DNA from: Clavibacter tessellarius
GTDB taxonomy: Bacteria; Actinomycetota; Actinomycetes; Actinomycetales; Microbacteriaceae
DNA: 37,936 nt
NCBI RefSeq assembly: GCF_001618005.1
Contig: NZ_LQXA01000029.1
Span: forward strand, 1-37,936
Direction: 5' to 3'
Part shown: positions 1 to 7,283 of the stretch, one piece after another
Numbering within the stretch: the first letter of the stretch is position 1
How the letters are laid out: every line of letters starts with the position of its first letter
Translations under genes and position numbers: made by a program
The notes under the pieces: model-generated
The model's database searches: none
The model's input: only the letters and a program-made list of their open reading frames with translations
What the model was told of the DNA's origin: nothing

Positions 1-1
1 C

Positions 2-565
2 GGCACGCTGTCGGCCGTGGGCGCGCTGCCCGCGGCCGACGGGCCGCGCGACCTCGCCGGGCAGCCGGTGCAGGCCGACGAGACCGCACCCGCCGGCGAC
101 GGATCCGCGCAGCCGGCCGTCGACTCCGGCCTCGGCCGCCTCCGGGCGCCGTCGGTCGGGCTCGACGTGCCGCTCGGCGCGGTCGACGTGGTCGGCGGCG
201 TCGTGGATCCGCCGGGGTTCACCTCCGCGTACCGCGTGCGCGACCTCGGGGTCGCGCCCGAGCGGGCGGCGGACGGCACGGTGTTCGTCGTCATGCACTC
301 GGTGCGCGGCGGCGGGATGGGCCCCGGCGACCTGCTGATCGACGACGAGGCGGGGAGCGCGCGCATCGCCCCCGGCGCGGAGATAGAGGTGGCAGGCGTC
401 GACTACGCCGTCGGATCCAGCCGGGCGGTCGCCAAGGGCGCCCTGCCGGACGACGCCGCGGTCTGGGCGGACACCCCGGGCCGCCTCGTGGTCATCACCT
501 GCCTCCAGCGCGCGGACGGCACCCCGTCGCGCGACGACATGGTGATCGAGGCGACCCGCGTCTGA
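2..565 (+). CDS. class F-type sortase, 5' truncated by window edge
   Basis: The open frame runs in from the window edge with no stop, so the true start lies upstream; the first in-window start is GTG at 17. Counting from that GTG, the C-terminal domain has the sortase pattern: a catalytic-type His in V-V-M-H-S (about residue 94), a Cys in V-I-T-C-L-Q (about residue 162), and a following arginine-containing stretch before the final strand. Sortases are membrane-anchored cysteine transpeptidases acting on the outer face of the membrane; class F members are common in actinobacteria and their substrates are mostly unknown. The visible N-terminal part is Pro/Ala/Asp-rich, as expected of the linker between a membrane anchor and the catalytic domain. 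No LPXTG-type substrate gene is visible next to it. The family call is fairly secure, the class less so. A strong hairpin follows the stop codon. Confidence 0.75.
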   Translation, partial: GTLSAVGALPAADGPRDLAGQPVQADETAPAGDGSAQPAVDSGLGRLRAPSVGLDVPLGAVDVVGGVVDPPGFTSAYRVRDLGVAPERAADGTVFVVMHSVRGGGMGPGDLLIDDEAGSARIAPGAEIEVAGVDYAVGSSRAVAKGALPDDAAVWADTPGRLVVITCLQRADGTPSRDDMVIEATRV

Positions 566-585
566 CGCCCGGCCGCCCCCGCGAC

Positions 586-625
586 GCGGGGAGCGCGACG
601 ACCGATGCGGTCGCGCGCTCCCCGC
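586..625 (+). terminator. intrinsic-type terminator hairpin after the sortase gene
   Basis: A 12-bp perfect stem (586-597 with 614-625), then a bulged A at 598, continues into a 6-bp inner stem (599-604 with 608-613) with an ATG loop. No T-run follows, which is usual in high-GC actinobacteria. It lies 20 bases after the sortase stop and before the -10 box of the next gene. Confidence 0.7.
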
Positions 626-630
626 CTCGC

Positions 631-636
631 TAGCCT
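631..636 (+). promoter_or_regulatory. -10 box TAGCCT, leaderless start for the FUSC gene
   Basis: TAGCCT fits the actinobacterial -10 pattern TANNNT and ends exactly 6 bases before the ATG at 643. Transcription would therefore begin at or next to the start codon. No Shine-Dalgarno and no clear -35 box are visible. Confidence 0.5.
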
Positions 637-642
637 CGGGTC

Positions 643-1746
643 ATGGGGATCCACCGCGTCCAGCACGCCGTCGTCGGCGCGTGGCGCGCCGCCACCTCCC
701 CCGACCGCCTCCTCCTCGCCGCGAAGACCGCGCTCGCCGTCGGCATCGCGTGGGCCGTCGCCCCCTACGTGCCCGGCGTGGCGAACGAGTACCCCTACTA
801 CGCGCCGCTCGGCGCGCTCGTGAGCATGTACCCGACGCTCATGGGATCCGCCCGCACGGGCCTGCAGACGCTCCTCGGGCTCGCGGCGGGCATCGTCCTC
901 GCCACCGCGGTGATCCTCACCTCCGGCCCGACGTGGTGGTCCATCCCCCTGATCGTCGGCATCGGCGTGATCCTGTCCGGCTCCGGCTGGTTCGGCGCCG
1001 GCCGCGAGTACGTGCCCATGGCCGCGCTGTTCGTGCTCATCATCGGCGGGCAGGACGCCGACACGTACTCGCTCGGCTACCTCGTGCAGATGGCGGTCGG
1101 CGTGGTGACCGGGCTCCTCATCAACGTGCTCATCGCGCCGACGCTGTCGAGCGGGCGCGCGGCGGCCCGGATCAGCGCGTTCCAGCGCGAGGTCGCCCAG
1201 CGGCTGCGGGAGGTGGGCGACGCGGTCGAGTCCGACTCGCCGCCCACGCACGCCGACTGGATCCGCGCCAGCGAGGACCTCGCCGGCACCGCGCGGGCCG
1301 TGCGCGCCGACCTCCGGGAGGCCGACGAGAGCCGCAAGGGCAACCCGCGCGCGCTCGTGAACAAGCGGGACGTGCGCATCGACCACGCCCGGCTCGAGGC
1401 GATGGACCAGATCGTCTTCCACGTCCGCGACGTGTCCGCGGCCCTCGCCGACACCATCTGGCAGCAGCGCGGATCCATCGCCCTCGACCACGGCATCGGC
1501 GCGCCCATCCGCGACGCCTGCCACGCGGTCGCCGACGTGCTCGACCTCGACGACCCGGACTCCCCCGAGCGCCACCGCGCCATGGGCGAGGCCGCCCGGC
1601 AGGTGCGGCTGCTCGTGGAGGCGGTGGACGAGCAGTCGCAGGAGCTCGGCCGCGCGATGGGACCGGGCGTCCTCACGGCGATGCACCTCAAGCGCGTGCT
1701 GCGCCACCTCGAGCCGGTGGACGCGGCGGAGTCACCGGCCCCGTAG
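643..1746 (+). CDS. FUSC-family (aromatic acid exporter-like) membrane protein
   Basis: This 367-residue protein has several hydrophobic segments in its first 170 residues, including the run ALAVGIAWAVAPYVPG and two further helical hairpins. A mostly hydrophilic, helical, charged C-terminal half follows. That split architecture is typical of the FUSC/ArAE family, which includes exporters of aromatic acids or fusaric acid and many members of unknown substrate. The start is the ATG preceded at 6 bases by a -10 box, implying a leaderless mRNA. The 3' end overlaps the convergent EamA gene by 15 bases. Nothing nearby identifies the substrate. I am confident it is a FUSC-type integral membrane protein and unsure what it transports. 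Confidence 0.75.
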   Translation: MGIHRVQHAVVGAWRAATSPDRLLLAAKTALAVGIAWAVAPYVPGVANEYPYYAPLGALVSMYPTLMGSARTGLQTLLGLAAGIVLATAVILTSGPTWWSIPLIVGIGVILSGSGWFGAGREYVPMAALFVLIIGGQDADTYSLGYLVQMAVGVVTGLLINVLIAPTLSSGRAAARISAFQREVAQRLREVGDAVESDSPPTHADWIRASEDLAGTARAVRADLREADESRKGNPRALVNKRDVRIDHARLEAMDQIVFHVRDVSAALADTIWQQRGSIALDHGIGAPIRDACHAVADVLDLDDPDSPERHRAMGEAARQVRLLVEAVDEQSQELGRAMGPGVLTAMHLKRVLRHLEPVDAAESPAP

Positions 1747-2700
1747 CGCGGCATCCGGGCCGGTCGCCGGCATCGGGCCCGGCGGCAGCGCCTCCGCCCG
1801 CGCGTCGAAGCGCACCGCGACGATGCCCGCCACGATCAGCGCACCGCCCACCAGCTGCAGCGCCGTCAGCTCCTCGCCGAGCAGCAGCCACGCCCAGGCG
1901 CCGGCAGCGGCCACCTCGAGCAGGCCGACGAAGGACGCGAGGCGGGATCCGAGCATCGCGCTCCCCGTGATCCCCGCGCCGTAGGCGAGCGCGGTCGCGA
2001 CCACGCCCACCACGAGCATGGGCACCCACCACGGCACCACGCGCCCGAGCATCTCGACGTCGGCGACGGACCCCGTGAACGGCAGGATCCCGGTGAGCCC
2101 GACGAGCCCCAGCACCGCCGCCGCGACGAGCAGCCCCGCGGCCGCGAGCGCCACGGGCGGCAGGCCGTCCGCGCCCCGCGCCGCGATCGCGAAGTAGCCC
2201 GCGCAGCCCACCATCGCGCCGAGCGCGAGCAGCACGCCGACCGGATCCAGCGCCCCGCCGCCCGACGGCGACACCACGAGCGCGAGCCCGCCGGCCGCCG
2301 CGACGGATCCGAGGAGCACGGGCACCGCGGGCCGCCGCCGGCTGGTCGCCCACGCGACCGCGACGAGCAGCAGCGGCGCCATGAACTCGATGAGGATGGC
2401 CGTGCCCACGGGGATCCGCTCGATGGCCGCGAAGTACATCCCCTGCGCCCCGGCGACGCCGACCAGCGCCATGCCGAGCACGCGCCGCCAGGCCCGGAGG
2501 ACGGGCCGCAGGTCGCCGCGGAGCTGCACGAGCGCGACCGGCGCGAGCACCAGCCCGCCGATGAGCGCCCGCAGCGCCACCGCCGCGACCGGGCTCCAGC
2601 CCGACTCCAGCAGCGGCTTCACGAACGCGCCCGAGAGCCCGAAGGACGCGGCGGCCACGATCGCGAGGACCAGGCCGGTGGTGAGGTGGCGTCGGGGCAT
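1732..2700 (-). CDS. EamA/DMT-superfamily exporter
   Basis: The 322-residue protein has about ten hydrophobic segments arranged as two repeats, the drug/metabolite transporter fold (two EamA domains). The N-terminal repeat begins with a long hydrophobic run containing S-F-G-L-S-G-A-F, and the second repeat ends with a helix near G-G-A-L-I-V-A-G-I, both characteristic of EamA proteins. Such proteins export amino acids, nucleosides or other metabolites; the substrate here cannot be read from sequence. The gene is divergent from a CGNR-type regulator, and the short region between them holds a perfect 10-bp inverted repeat, so regulation by that neighbour is likely. It overlaps the convergent FUSC gene by 15 bases at its 3' end. 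Confidence 0.85.
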   Translation of the reverse strand: MPRRHLTTGLVLAIVAAASFGLSGAFVKPLLESGWSPVAAVALRALIGGLVLAPVALVQLRGDLRPVLRAWRRVLGMALVGVAGAQGMYFAAIERIPVGTAILIEFMAPLLLVAVAWATSRRRPAVPVLLGSVAAAGGLALVVSPSGGGALDPVGVLLALGAMVGCAGYFAIAARGADGLPPVALAAAGLLVAAAVLGLVGLTGILPFTGSVADVEMLGRVVPWWVPMLVVGVVATALAYGAGITGSAMLGSRLASFVGLLEVAAAGAWAWLLLGEELTALQLVGGALIVAGIVAVRFDARAEALPPGPMPATGPDAALRGR

Positions 2701-2713
2701 GGTGCTCTCGTCT

Positions 2714-2745
2714 CGTCAGGGGCCAAACGACCTACGCCCCTGACG
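2714..2745. promoter_or_regulatory. inverted-repeat operator between EamA exporter and CGNR regulator
   Basis: CGTCAGGGGC at 2714-2723 and its exact reverse complement at 2736-2745 are separated by 12 bases, which puts the arm centres 22 bases (two helical turns) apart. The repeat sits 14 bases upstream of the exporter start and directly before a TAGACT -10 box at 2747-2752 of the regulator gene. This position suits simultaneous autoregulation and repression of the exporter. Binding by the CGNR protein is inferred. Confidence 0.55.
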
Positions 2746-2773
2746 CTAGACTGGTCGCGGATAAGGAGTCAAC

Positions 2774-3334
2774 TTGCATTTCACCCCTGACACCGAGGAC
2801 GTGCTCACGTTCGACGCCGTCGTCCTCAACACGGCGCCGCGCGCCACCCGATCCGGCACCGACCTGCTCGCGACGCCCGAGCAGCTCGAGGACCTCATGA
2901 CCCGCAGCGGCTTCTCCGGCCGCTTCGACCGCGACGACCGCGAGCTCCAGGAGGTGCGCCGCGCGCGCACCCGGCTCCGCGCCATCTGGACCCTCGACCG
3001 CGACGACATGGTCGACGCCGTGAACGAGCTGCTCGCCCGGCACCGCGCATCGCCCCGGCTCGTGCGGCACGACGCGCTCGACTGGCACCTGCACGCGACG
3101 CCCGACGACGCGCCGCTCGCCGACCGGATCCTCGTGGAGGCCGCGATGGCCCTGGTCGACGTCATCCGCTCCGGCGCCACCGACCGCCTCCGCGTGTGCG
3201 CCGCCGACGACTGCGACGGCGTGCTCGTCGACCTCAGCCGCAACGGGTCGAAGCGCTTTTGCAGCGTGCGCTGCGGCAACCGGATGAACATGGTCGCGTT
3301 CCGCGAGCGGCGCGGGTCCACGCCTCCCGCGTGA
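2774..3334 (+). CDS. CGNR zinc-finger transcriptional regulator (ABATE-type N-terminus)
   Basis: The protein is 186 residues long. Its C-terminus carries the defining C-G-N-R sequence (C167-R170) plus C142, C147 and C163, which together make a Cys4 zinc site in the predicted DNA-binding domain. The N-terminal about 125 residues match the helical ligand-sensing-type domain (ABATE) usually found with this finger in actinobacteria. I take TTG at 2774 as the start because an AAGGAG ribosome-binding site sits at 2763-2768 and the reading frame before it is short. The protein is transcribed divergently from an EamA exporter across a perfect inverted repeat, the standard layout of a local regulator-transporter pair. 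The inducing ligand is unknown. Confidence 0.85.
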   Translation: MHFTPDTEDVLTFDAVVLNTAPRATRSGTDLLATPEQLEDLMTRSGFSGRFDRDDRELQEVRRARTRLRAIWTLDRDDMVDAVNELLARHRASPRLVRHDALDWHLHATPDDAPLADRILVEAAMALVDVIRSGATDRLRVCAADDCDGVLVDLSRNGSKRFCSVRCGNRMNMVAFRERRGSTPPA

Positions 3335-3392
3335 CGGCCGGCGACGCGTGCGGGCGCGTGGAGGAAGCGCACGCGCCGAGGCGCCCCATCCC

Positions 3393-3398
3393 TACGCT
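3393..3398 (+). promoter_or_regulatory. possible -10 box TACGCT for secreted paralogue A
   Basis: TACGCT lies 83 bases before the ATG at 3482. The same hexamer lies 71 bases before paralogue B and a related TAGCTT lies 68 bases before paralogue C. The shared spacing suggests each paralogue has its own promoter and a leader of about 60-80 bases. No clear -35 box is seen. Confidence 0.35.
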
Positions 3399-3481
3399 CG
3401 GGTCGCACGCGGGATCGGGACGCGGATGCCCTCGATCCTCCCGACCGCGCCGCAGCACCTTCCTCCCGTCGAAAGGCTGTC

Positions 3482-4195
3482 ATGACGCTTCGCCCGCTTC
3501 CCCTCCCCCCTCGGGGAGCCGCCCGCTCCCGCCGCCGCGGAACGCTCCGGACGACCCCCGGCATCGCCGTCGTCGCGCTCGCCGCCGTCGTCGGCTCCCT
3601 CCTCACGGCGGTCGCACCCGCCCACGCCTCGGAGTCGACCCTCGCCGAGGCCCGGACCGCGATCTCCTCGTCCGTGAACCACGGCACCTACACGGAGGAC
3701 CTCCTCTCCGGGAAGGTCACCGTCGACCAGCTCGTGGACGTCACCATGGATCTCCGATCCACGGGGCGCATCCCGAGCGCCGGGCCGGTCCTGAGCCGCG
3801 CGGAGGTCACCCAGCAGGCCGTCTCGGCCATCGCCAGCCTCCGCGCCGTGGCCGCCGCTCCGGCCGCACCCACCCTGACCGGCTCCTCGCGCTCCCACGC
3901 GTCCACCGATCCGCTCGTCGAGGACAAGCACTGGTGGAACCACCTGACGCACTGGTTCGGCTTCAAGGCGGACGCCCTGACGCTCGTCGGCGCCGGCGCC
4001 GCGAGTGCCGCCGTCGGCGGCATCCTCGCAGGCGCCTGCTTCGCCAGCGGCAACGTGATCTGCGGAGGCCTCGCCTTCCTGGCCACCGCCGCCGTCGCCT
4101 TCATGGTCGCTGCAGCCGGGAACTGCCTCGCCCAGCACCATGCATTCCTCTACGTCAGCGTCCCGAACTTCAAGGCCAGCGGATGCCGCGACTGA
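3482..4195 (+). CDS. exported protein of unknown function, paralogue A (glycine-rich hydrophobic, 4-Cys C-terminus)
   Basis: I do not recognise the family. The 237-residue product has a basic N-terminus (repeated Arg), a hydrophobic core and an A-H-A-S-E cleavage site near residue 50, so it should be exported. The mature N-terminal region is helical and charged (motif about S-x-G-K-V-T-V-D-Q-L-V-D). An Ala/Ser-rich linker follows, then E-D-K-H-W-W-N, then a glycine/alanine-rich hydrophobic stretch that could insert in a membrane. Four cysteines (G-A-C-F, V-I-C-G, G-N-C-L and G-C-R-D at the very end) are shared in position with paralogues B and C. The start ATG has a GAAAGG ribosome-binding site. 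A secreted membrane-active or envelope-associated protein is possible, but function is unknown. Confidence 0.75.
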   Translation: MTLRPLPLPPRGAARSRRRGTLRTTPGIAVVALAAVVGSLLTAVAPAHASESTLAEARTAISSSVNHGTYTEDLLSGKVTVDQLVDVTMDLRSTGRIPSAGPVLSRAEVTQQAVSAIASLRAVAAAPAAPTLTGSSRSHASTDPLVEDKHWWNHLTHWFGFKADALTLVGAGAASAAVGGILAGACFASGNVICGGLAFLATAAVAFMVAAAGNCLAQHHAFLYVSVPNFKASGCRD

Positions 4196-4283
4196 TGGCG
4201 TGACGCACGACCCCACGGGATGACCTCGCCGAGACGGGCCCCACACGGGCGCGCCCGTGCGGATGCCCGGATCAGCCCCAGCC

Positions 4284-4327
4284 CACCGCCCCGGTCGCCG
4301 CCTCACGAGGAGGCGACCGGGGCGGTG
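4284..4327 (+). terminator. strong terminator hairpin after paralogue A
   Basis: A perfect 16-bp GC-rich stem pairs 4284-4299 with 4312-4327. The 12-base loop region can itself pair as CCTC/GAGG. It lies 89 bases after the stop of paralogue A and before the promoter region of paralogue B, so the two paralogues are probably separate transcripts. Confidence 0.75.
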
Positions 4328-4398
4328 TCGCGTCCGGGCGGGCCGTTCGCACGGCGCCCCTCTGTGCAGGGCGTGCATGCGTGCTGTCCGCCCGTGCC

Positions 4399-4432
4399 TA
4401 CGCTCTCCGATCGCGGGGGCGCGGCCCCCGCG
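4399..4432 (+). promoter_or_regulatory. -10 box and leader hairpin of secreted paralogue B
   Basis: TACGCT at 4399-4404 is a -10 candidate. Directly after it, 4412-4420 pairs perfectly with 4424-4432 (9 bp, GCG loop), giving a very stable hairpin at or near the 5' end of the message, upstream of the ATG at 4476. It could protect the transcript 5' end or attenuate it; which is not decidable here. Confidence 0.4.
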
Positions 4433-4475
4433 TCTGCGCCGGGTCGCCCGCCCGGCACCCCCATGAGAGGACGTC

Positions 4476-5183
4476 ATGACGCATCGCCCTGCCCCGCATG
4501 CTCCCCGCACCTCACGGCGCCACCGGACCCGGATGGGACGCGCCACCACCGGGGTCGCCATCGCCGGACTCGTCGCCATCGCCGGCTCCTTGCTCACCGC
4601 TCCCACCCCCGCCCACGCCTCCGAGGCCGCCCTCGACGGCGCTCGCGCCGCGATCTCCGCCTCCATGAGCCGGGGCACCTACTCGGAGGACGTCCTCTCC
4701 GGGAAGATCACCGTCGAGCAGATCGTCGACGTCGACCTCGCCGCCCGCGCAGCGATCCACGCGGACGCGACACGGATCCCCACCCGCGCGGCGCTCATCC
4801 GGCAGACCACCGAGGAGATCGCCGACGTCCGCATCCACGGGGCCGAGCCGACCACCCCGGAGCTCAGCCCCTCCACCGGATCACGCCCCGCCTCCGACCC
4901 CCTGGCCGAGGACAAGCACTGGTGGAACAAGGTCACCCACTGGGCCACCATCTCGGTGAACGCGCGCAAGGCGTGGCGGGCGGGGGCCGGCGCCGCCGGG
5001 ATCTCCGCCGTCATCTTGGGCGCCTGCCTCTTCGAGGGCGTCGTCGTCTGCACAGCGGTCGCGGCGATCGGCGTCGCGGTCGCGGCCTCCCTGGCGTCGA
5101 CTGCCGCGTGGTGCGTCGCGCACGATCAGCCCGTCCTGTACGTCAAGGTCCCGGACTTCACGAACAGCCACTGCGGCGACTGA
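4476..5183 (+). CDS. exported protein of unknown function, paralogue B
   Basis: This 235-residue protein is a clear paralogue of the gene at 3482-4195. It shares the Arg-rich signal peptide ending A-H-A-S-E, the motif S-G-K-I-T-V-E-Q-I-V-D, the central E-D-K-H-W-W-N, a glycine/alanine-rich hydrophobic region and four cysteines. The last cysteine is in N-S-H-C-G-D at the C-terminus, and the stretch P-V-L-Y-V-K-V-P-D-F-T-N-S-H-C closely matches paralogue C (Y-V-K-I-P-D-V-T-N-S-H-C). The ATG has a GAGAGGA ribosome-binding site 6 bases upstream. The gene converges on rsmI with 25 bases between stops. Function is not known; conservation of cysteine positions and export signal argues for a disulphide-stabilised extracytoplasmic protein. 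Confidence 0.75.
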   Translation: MTHRPAPHAPRTSRRHRTRMGRATTGVAIAGLVAIAGSLLTAPTPAHASEAALDGARAAISASMSRGTYSEDVLSGKITVEQIVDVDLAARAAIHADATRIPTRAALIRQTTEEIADVRIHGAEPTTPELSPSTGSRPASDPLAEDKHWWNKVTHWATISVNARKAWRAGAGAAGISAVILGACLFEGVVVCTAVAAIGVAVAASLASTAAWCVAHDQPVLYVKVPDFTNSHCGD

Positions 5184-5208
5184 CCGGGCAGCCGGTCCCG
5201 CGCCGTCG

Positions 5209-6024
5209 TCACCGCGCCTGGAGCGCCGCCTGGTACAGGTCGCGCTTGCCGAGGCCGGTCGCCTCGGCGATGGTGCCGGCCGCGTCCTTGAGGCGCGCGC
5301 CGTCGGACACCAGCTCGAGCACCTGGGCGACGCCCGTCGCGAGGTCCACCTCGAGCGCGGCTGCGCCCTCCGCGACCACGACGATCTCGCCGCGCACGCC
5401 CTCCGCGGCCCAGGCGGCGAGCTCGGCGGCGGATCCGCGGCGCACCTCCTCGTAGAGCTTCGTCAGCTCCCGGCACACGACGAGCCGGCGGTCCGGACCC
5501 CACTCGGCGACGACGTCATCGAGCGACGCCTGGAGCCGGTTCGGCGACTCGAAGAACACCATGGTGCGGCGTTCGCGCACGAGCTCGCGGAGCACACGGC
5601 GCCGGTCGCCGCCCTTCCGCGGCAGGAAGCCCTCGAACGTGAAGCGGTCGGTGGGGAGTCCGGAGACGGCGAGCGCGCTGAGCACGGCGCTCGGGCCGGG
5701 GATCACGGTGACGCGGACGCCCGCCGCGGCCGCCGCCTCCACCAGGTGGAAGCCGGGATCGGAGATGGCGGGCATGCCGGCGTCGGAGAGCACGAGCACG
5801 TCGGTCTCGCGCGCGAGCTCCACCAGGTCGGCGGAGCGCTCCTGCTCGTTGTGGTCGTGCAGCGCGATGAGGCGCGGCCGGTTCTCGACGCCGAGCGCCG
5901 TCAGCAGGCGGATGGTCGTGCGGGTGTCCTCGGCGGCCACGACCGTGGCGGAGGACAGCGCCTCCACGAGCCGCCGCGACGCGTCGCCCAGGTTGCCGAT
6001 GGGGGTCGCGCCGAGGATGATCAC
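5209..6024 (-). CDS. rsmI: 16S rRNA (cytidine-1402-2'-O)-methyltransferase
   Basis: The 271-residue protein begins I-I-L-G-A-T-P-I-G-N-L-G-D, the hallmark N-terminus of RsmI. It continues with A-A-E-D-T-R-T, L-H-D-H-N-E, the S-D-A-G-M-P-A-I-S-D-P-G loop and V-I-P-G-P-S-A, all conserved SAM-binding and catalytic segments of this tetrapyrrole-methylase-fold enzyme. RsmI methylates the ribose 2'-OH of C1402 in the decoding centre of 16S rRNA. I choose the GTG at 6024 because it gives the correct N-terminus and overlaps the stop of the upstream membrane-protein gene in a GTGA arrangement, suggesting translational coupling. The N-terminal residues match the family start exactly, so longer readings of this frame are not needed. 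Confidence 0.95.
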   Translation of the reverse strand: MIILGATPIGNLGDASRRLVEALSSATVVAAEDTRTTIRLLTALGVENRPRLIALHDHNEQERSADLVELARETDVLVLSDAGMPAISDPGFHLVEAAAAAGVRVTVIPGPSAVLSALAVSGLPTDRFTFEGFLPRKGGDRRRVLRELVRERRTMVFFESPNRLQASLDDVVAEWGPDRRLVVCRELTKLYEEVRRGSAAELAAWAAEGVRGEIVVVAEGAAALEVDLATGVAQVLELVSDGARLKDAAGTIAEATGLGKRDLYQAALQAR

Positions 6025-6254
6025 CGGTCGATCATCCCATCCGTGTCGCCCCCGCCGCGGATCGCGTTGGCGATGCCCAGGCCGATCGTGAAGATCCCCA
6101 GCGGCACGCCGAACAGGATGATGCCGGTGCCGCGCCCGGCCCGCAACTCGCCGAAGACGCCCGTGAGGCCGAGCACCGAGACCACGCACAGGCCGAGCCC
6201 GAGGATCCAGAGACCCCACGTCTCGCGACCTCGGGACCGGCTCCGCAGGAACAC
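6021..6254 (-). CDS. small two-helix membrane protein
   Basis: The product has 77 residues. A basic start (about 12 residues with several Arg) is followed by two hydrophobic helices, the first around G-L-W-I-L-G-L-G-L and the second around I-I-L-F-G-V-P-L-G, and a short Gly/Asp tail. The start is a GTG. Its stop overlaps the rsmI start (GTGA), so it is co-transcribed and probably translationally coupled with rsmI. I do not recognise a named family. Small membrane proteins of this type are common beside housekeeping genes in Microbacteriaceae-like genomes and no role can be assigned. Confidence 0.6.
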   Translation of the reverse strand: MFLRSRSRGRETWGLWILGLGLCVVSVLGLTGVFGELRAGRGTGIILFGVPLGIFTIGLGIANAIRGGGDTDGMIDR

Positions 6255-6429
6255 GCGTCAGCCCGCGTCCGGCGCGCCGGCGCCCACCGCCGCCAGCACC
6301 ATCGGGTCCGCGCAGCCGCGCGCGTAGCCATCGATGCGGCGGGACTCGACGCCGGGCACGGATCCGTGCTGGCACGGCGCGCGCGGGCGGCGAGGGGCGG
6401 GCGGGCGCCCCCGTCCACGGGCGGGCGAC

Positions 6430-6473
6430 TTGACGGCTCGGGACCATGGCACGTACGTTCGTTGAGCGTTCAA
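6430..6473 (+). promoter_or_regulatory. promoter with overlapping TTGA/TCAA palindrome upstream of the DoxX gene
   Basis: TTGACG at 6430-6435 and TACGTT at 6454-6459 are spaced by 18 bases, a good housekeeping-type promoter. The sequence TTGAGCGTTCAA at 6462-6473 (TTGA and TCAA arms around a 4-base centre) would cover the transcription start, a typical repressor-site position. Symmetric sites like this are used by MarR/TetR-type regulators. No such regulator gene is in the window, so the link is inference. Confidence 0.4.
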
Positions 6474-6562
6474 GAATGAGCGCGAGGGGCTGGGGGCACC
6501 GGGGACCGCGCCGATCGCGCGGCGGTCCCGCCGCGGCATCCGCCTGATGCCGCCATGGACCT

Positions 6563-6646
6563 CGATCGTCCCGGCACGATCGTCGGGCGTCCACCCGGGC
6601 GCGACCGACGGGGTCGCGCGGCCTCCGCACGGCGTGATCGCCGTGC
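6563..6646 (+). promoter_or_regulatory. three-hairpin structured leader before the DoxX gene
   Basis: Three perfect stem-loops follow one another: 6563-6569 with 6576-6582 (7 bp), 6601-6606 with 6612-6617 (6 bp) and 6627-6634 with 6639-6646 (8 bp, TGAT loop). They sit within the roughly 275-base stretch between the predicted transcription start and the ribosome-binding site of the DoxX gene. No known riboswitch consensus was recognised. Confidence 0.35.
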
Positions 6647-6743
6647 CCGAGGAGACCGACGCGGACCGATCCGCCCCTCGTCGGCGGACCTCCCGAGGCC
6701 GCCGGCCCACCACCAGGCACCACCGAACGAAGGAGAACCCCGC

Positions 6744-7187
6744 ATGCGCACGCTGCTCCACCCCGCCCGCACGACGCCCGTCCTCCAGGACGCCGCCCTG
6801 CTCGTCGCCCGCGTGGCGATCGGCTTCATCCTCATGGCGCACGGGCTCCAGAAGTTCCTCGAGTACACGCTCGACGGCACCACCGCCTCCTTCACGCAGA
6901 TGGGCATCCCGGTGCCGGCCGCGGCGGCGATCTTCGCCGCGACGGTCGAGACCGTCGGCGGAGCCGCGCTGATCCTCGGCCTCCTGACCCCGGTGGTCGC
7001 GGCGCTGAACATCGTCAACCTGCTCGGCGCCTTCTTCGTCGTGCACGCCAGCAAGGGCATCTTCGTCGACGCCGGGGGCTACGAGCTCGTGCTCGCCCTG
7101 ATCGCGGGCCTCGTCGTCGTCGCGCTCGTCGGAGCGGGCCGCTTCAGCGTCGACGGGCTCCTCGGCCGCCGCAGCCGGGCCGCCTGA
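6744..7187 (+). CDS. DoxX-family membrane protein
   Basis: This 147-residue protein has four hydrophobic helices. The first contains L-L-V-A-R-V-A-I-G-F-I-L-M-A-H-G-L-Q-K, the conserved DoxX opening with the H-G/Q-K pattern, and later come E-T-V-G-G-A-A-L-I-L-G-L-L and the N-x-V-N-L-L-G-A-F-F helix. DoxX proteins are inner-membrane proteins linked in actinobacteria to redox and thiol stress, though many members are uncharacterised. The ATG at 6744 is chosen over upstream in-frame starts because GAAGGAGA lies 8 bases before it and the residues upstream are Arg/Pro-rich non-membrane sequence. A long structured leader precedes the gene. It converges on the HMG-CoA lyase-like gene. Confidence 0.85.
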   Translation: MRTLLHPARTTPVLQDAALLVARVAIGFILMAHGLQKFLEYTLDGTTASFTQMGIPVPAAAAIFAATVETVGGAALILGLLTPVVAALNIVNLLGAFFVVHASKGIFVDAGGYELVLALIAGLVVVALVGAGRFSVDGLLGRRSRAA

Positions 7188-7228
7188 GCGGGCGCCGTCC
7201 GAGCGGGGACCGCCCGATCGGGAGCCGC

Positions 7229-7258
7229 CTGCGCGGGGGCCGGCTGCGCGGGGGCCGG
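7229..7258 (+). repeat. 15-bp tandem duplication in the doxX / lyase intergenic region
   Basis: The 15-mer CTGCGCGGGGGCCGG occurs twice head to tail (7229-7243, 7244-7258). Related G-rich words (GAGCGGGGACCG, ATCGGGAGCCG) precede it. It lies between two convergent stop codons. It is probably slippage-derived, and a weak bidirectional terminator is possible. Confidence 0.6.
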
Positions 7259-7283
7259 CCGCGGCTGGCACCGGCCGACCGGA

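Larger units (their letters stand above)
6255..6743. other. 489-base region without a convincing gene: promoter, palindrome and leader hairpins
   Basis: No convincing coding sequence is seen between the small membrane protein and doxX. Open frames that cross this region on the minus strand have no ribosome-binding site and no recognisable domain. The plus strand carries a promoter candidate, a short palindrome and three consecutive hairpins, listed separately, that together look like a long regulated 5' leader of the DoxX gene. Confidence 0.5.

Noticed and set aside
6258-6480. minus-strand frame upstream of the small membrane protein, ending A-A-V-G-A-G-A-P-D-A-G
   Set aside because: No start with a ribosome-binding site and no family resemblance. 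The region is better explained as regulatory DNA on the plus strand.
6555-6743. N-terminal extension of the DoxX protein from ATG 6555
   Set aside because: The added 63 residues are Arg/Pro-rich with no membrane character, whereas ATG 6744 has a strong ribosome-binding site and the conserved DoxX start.
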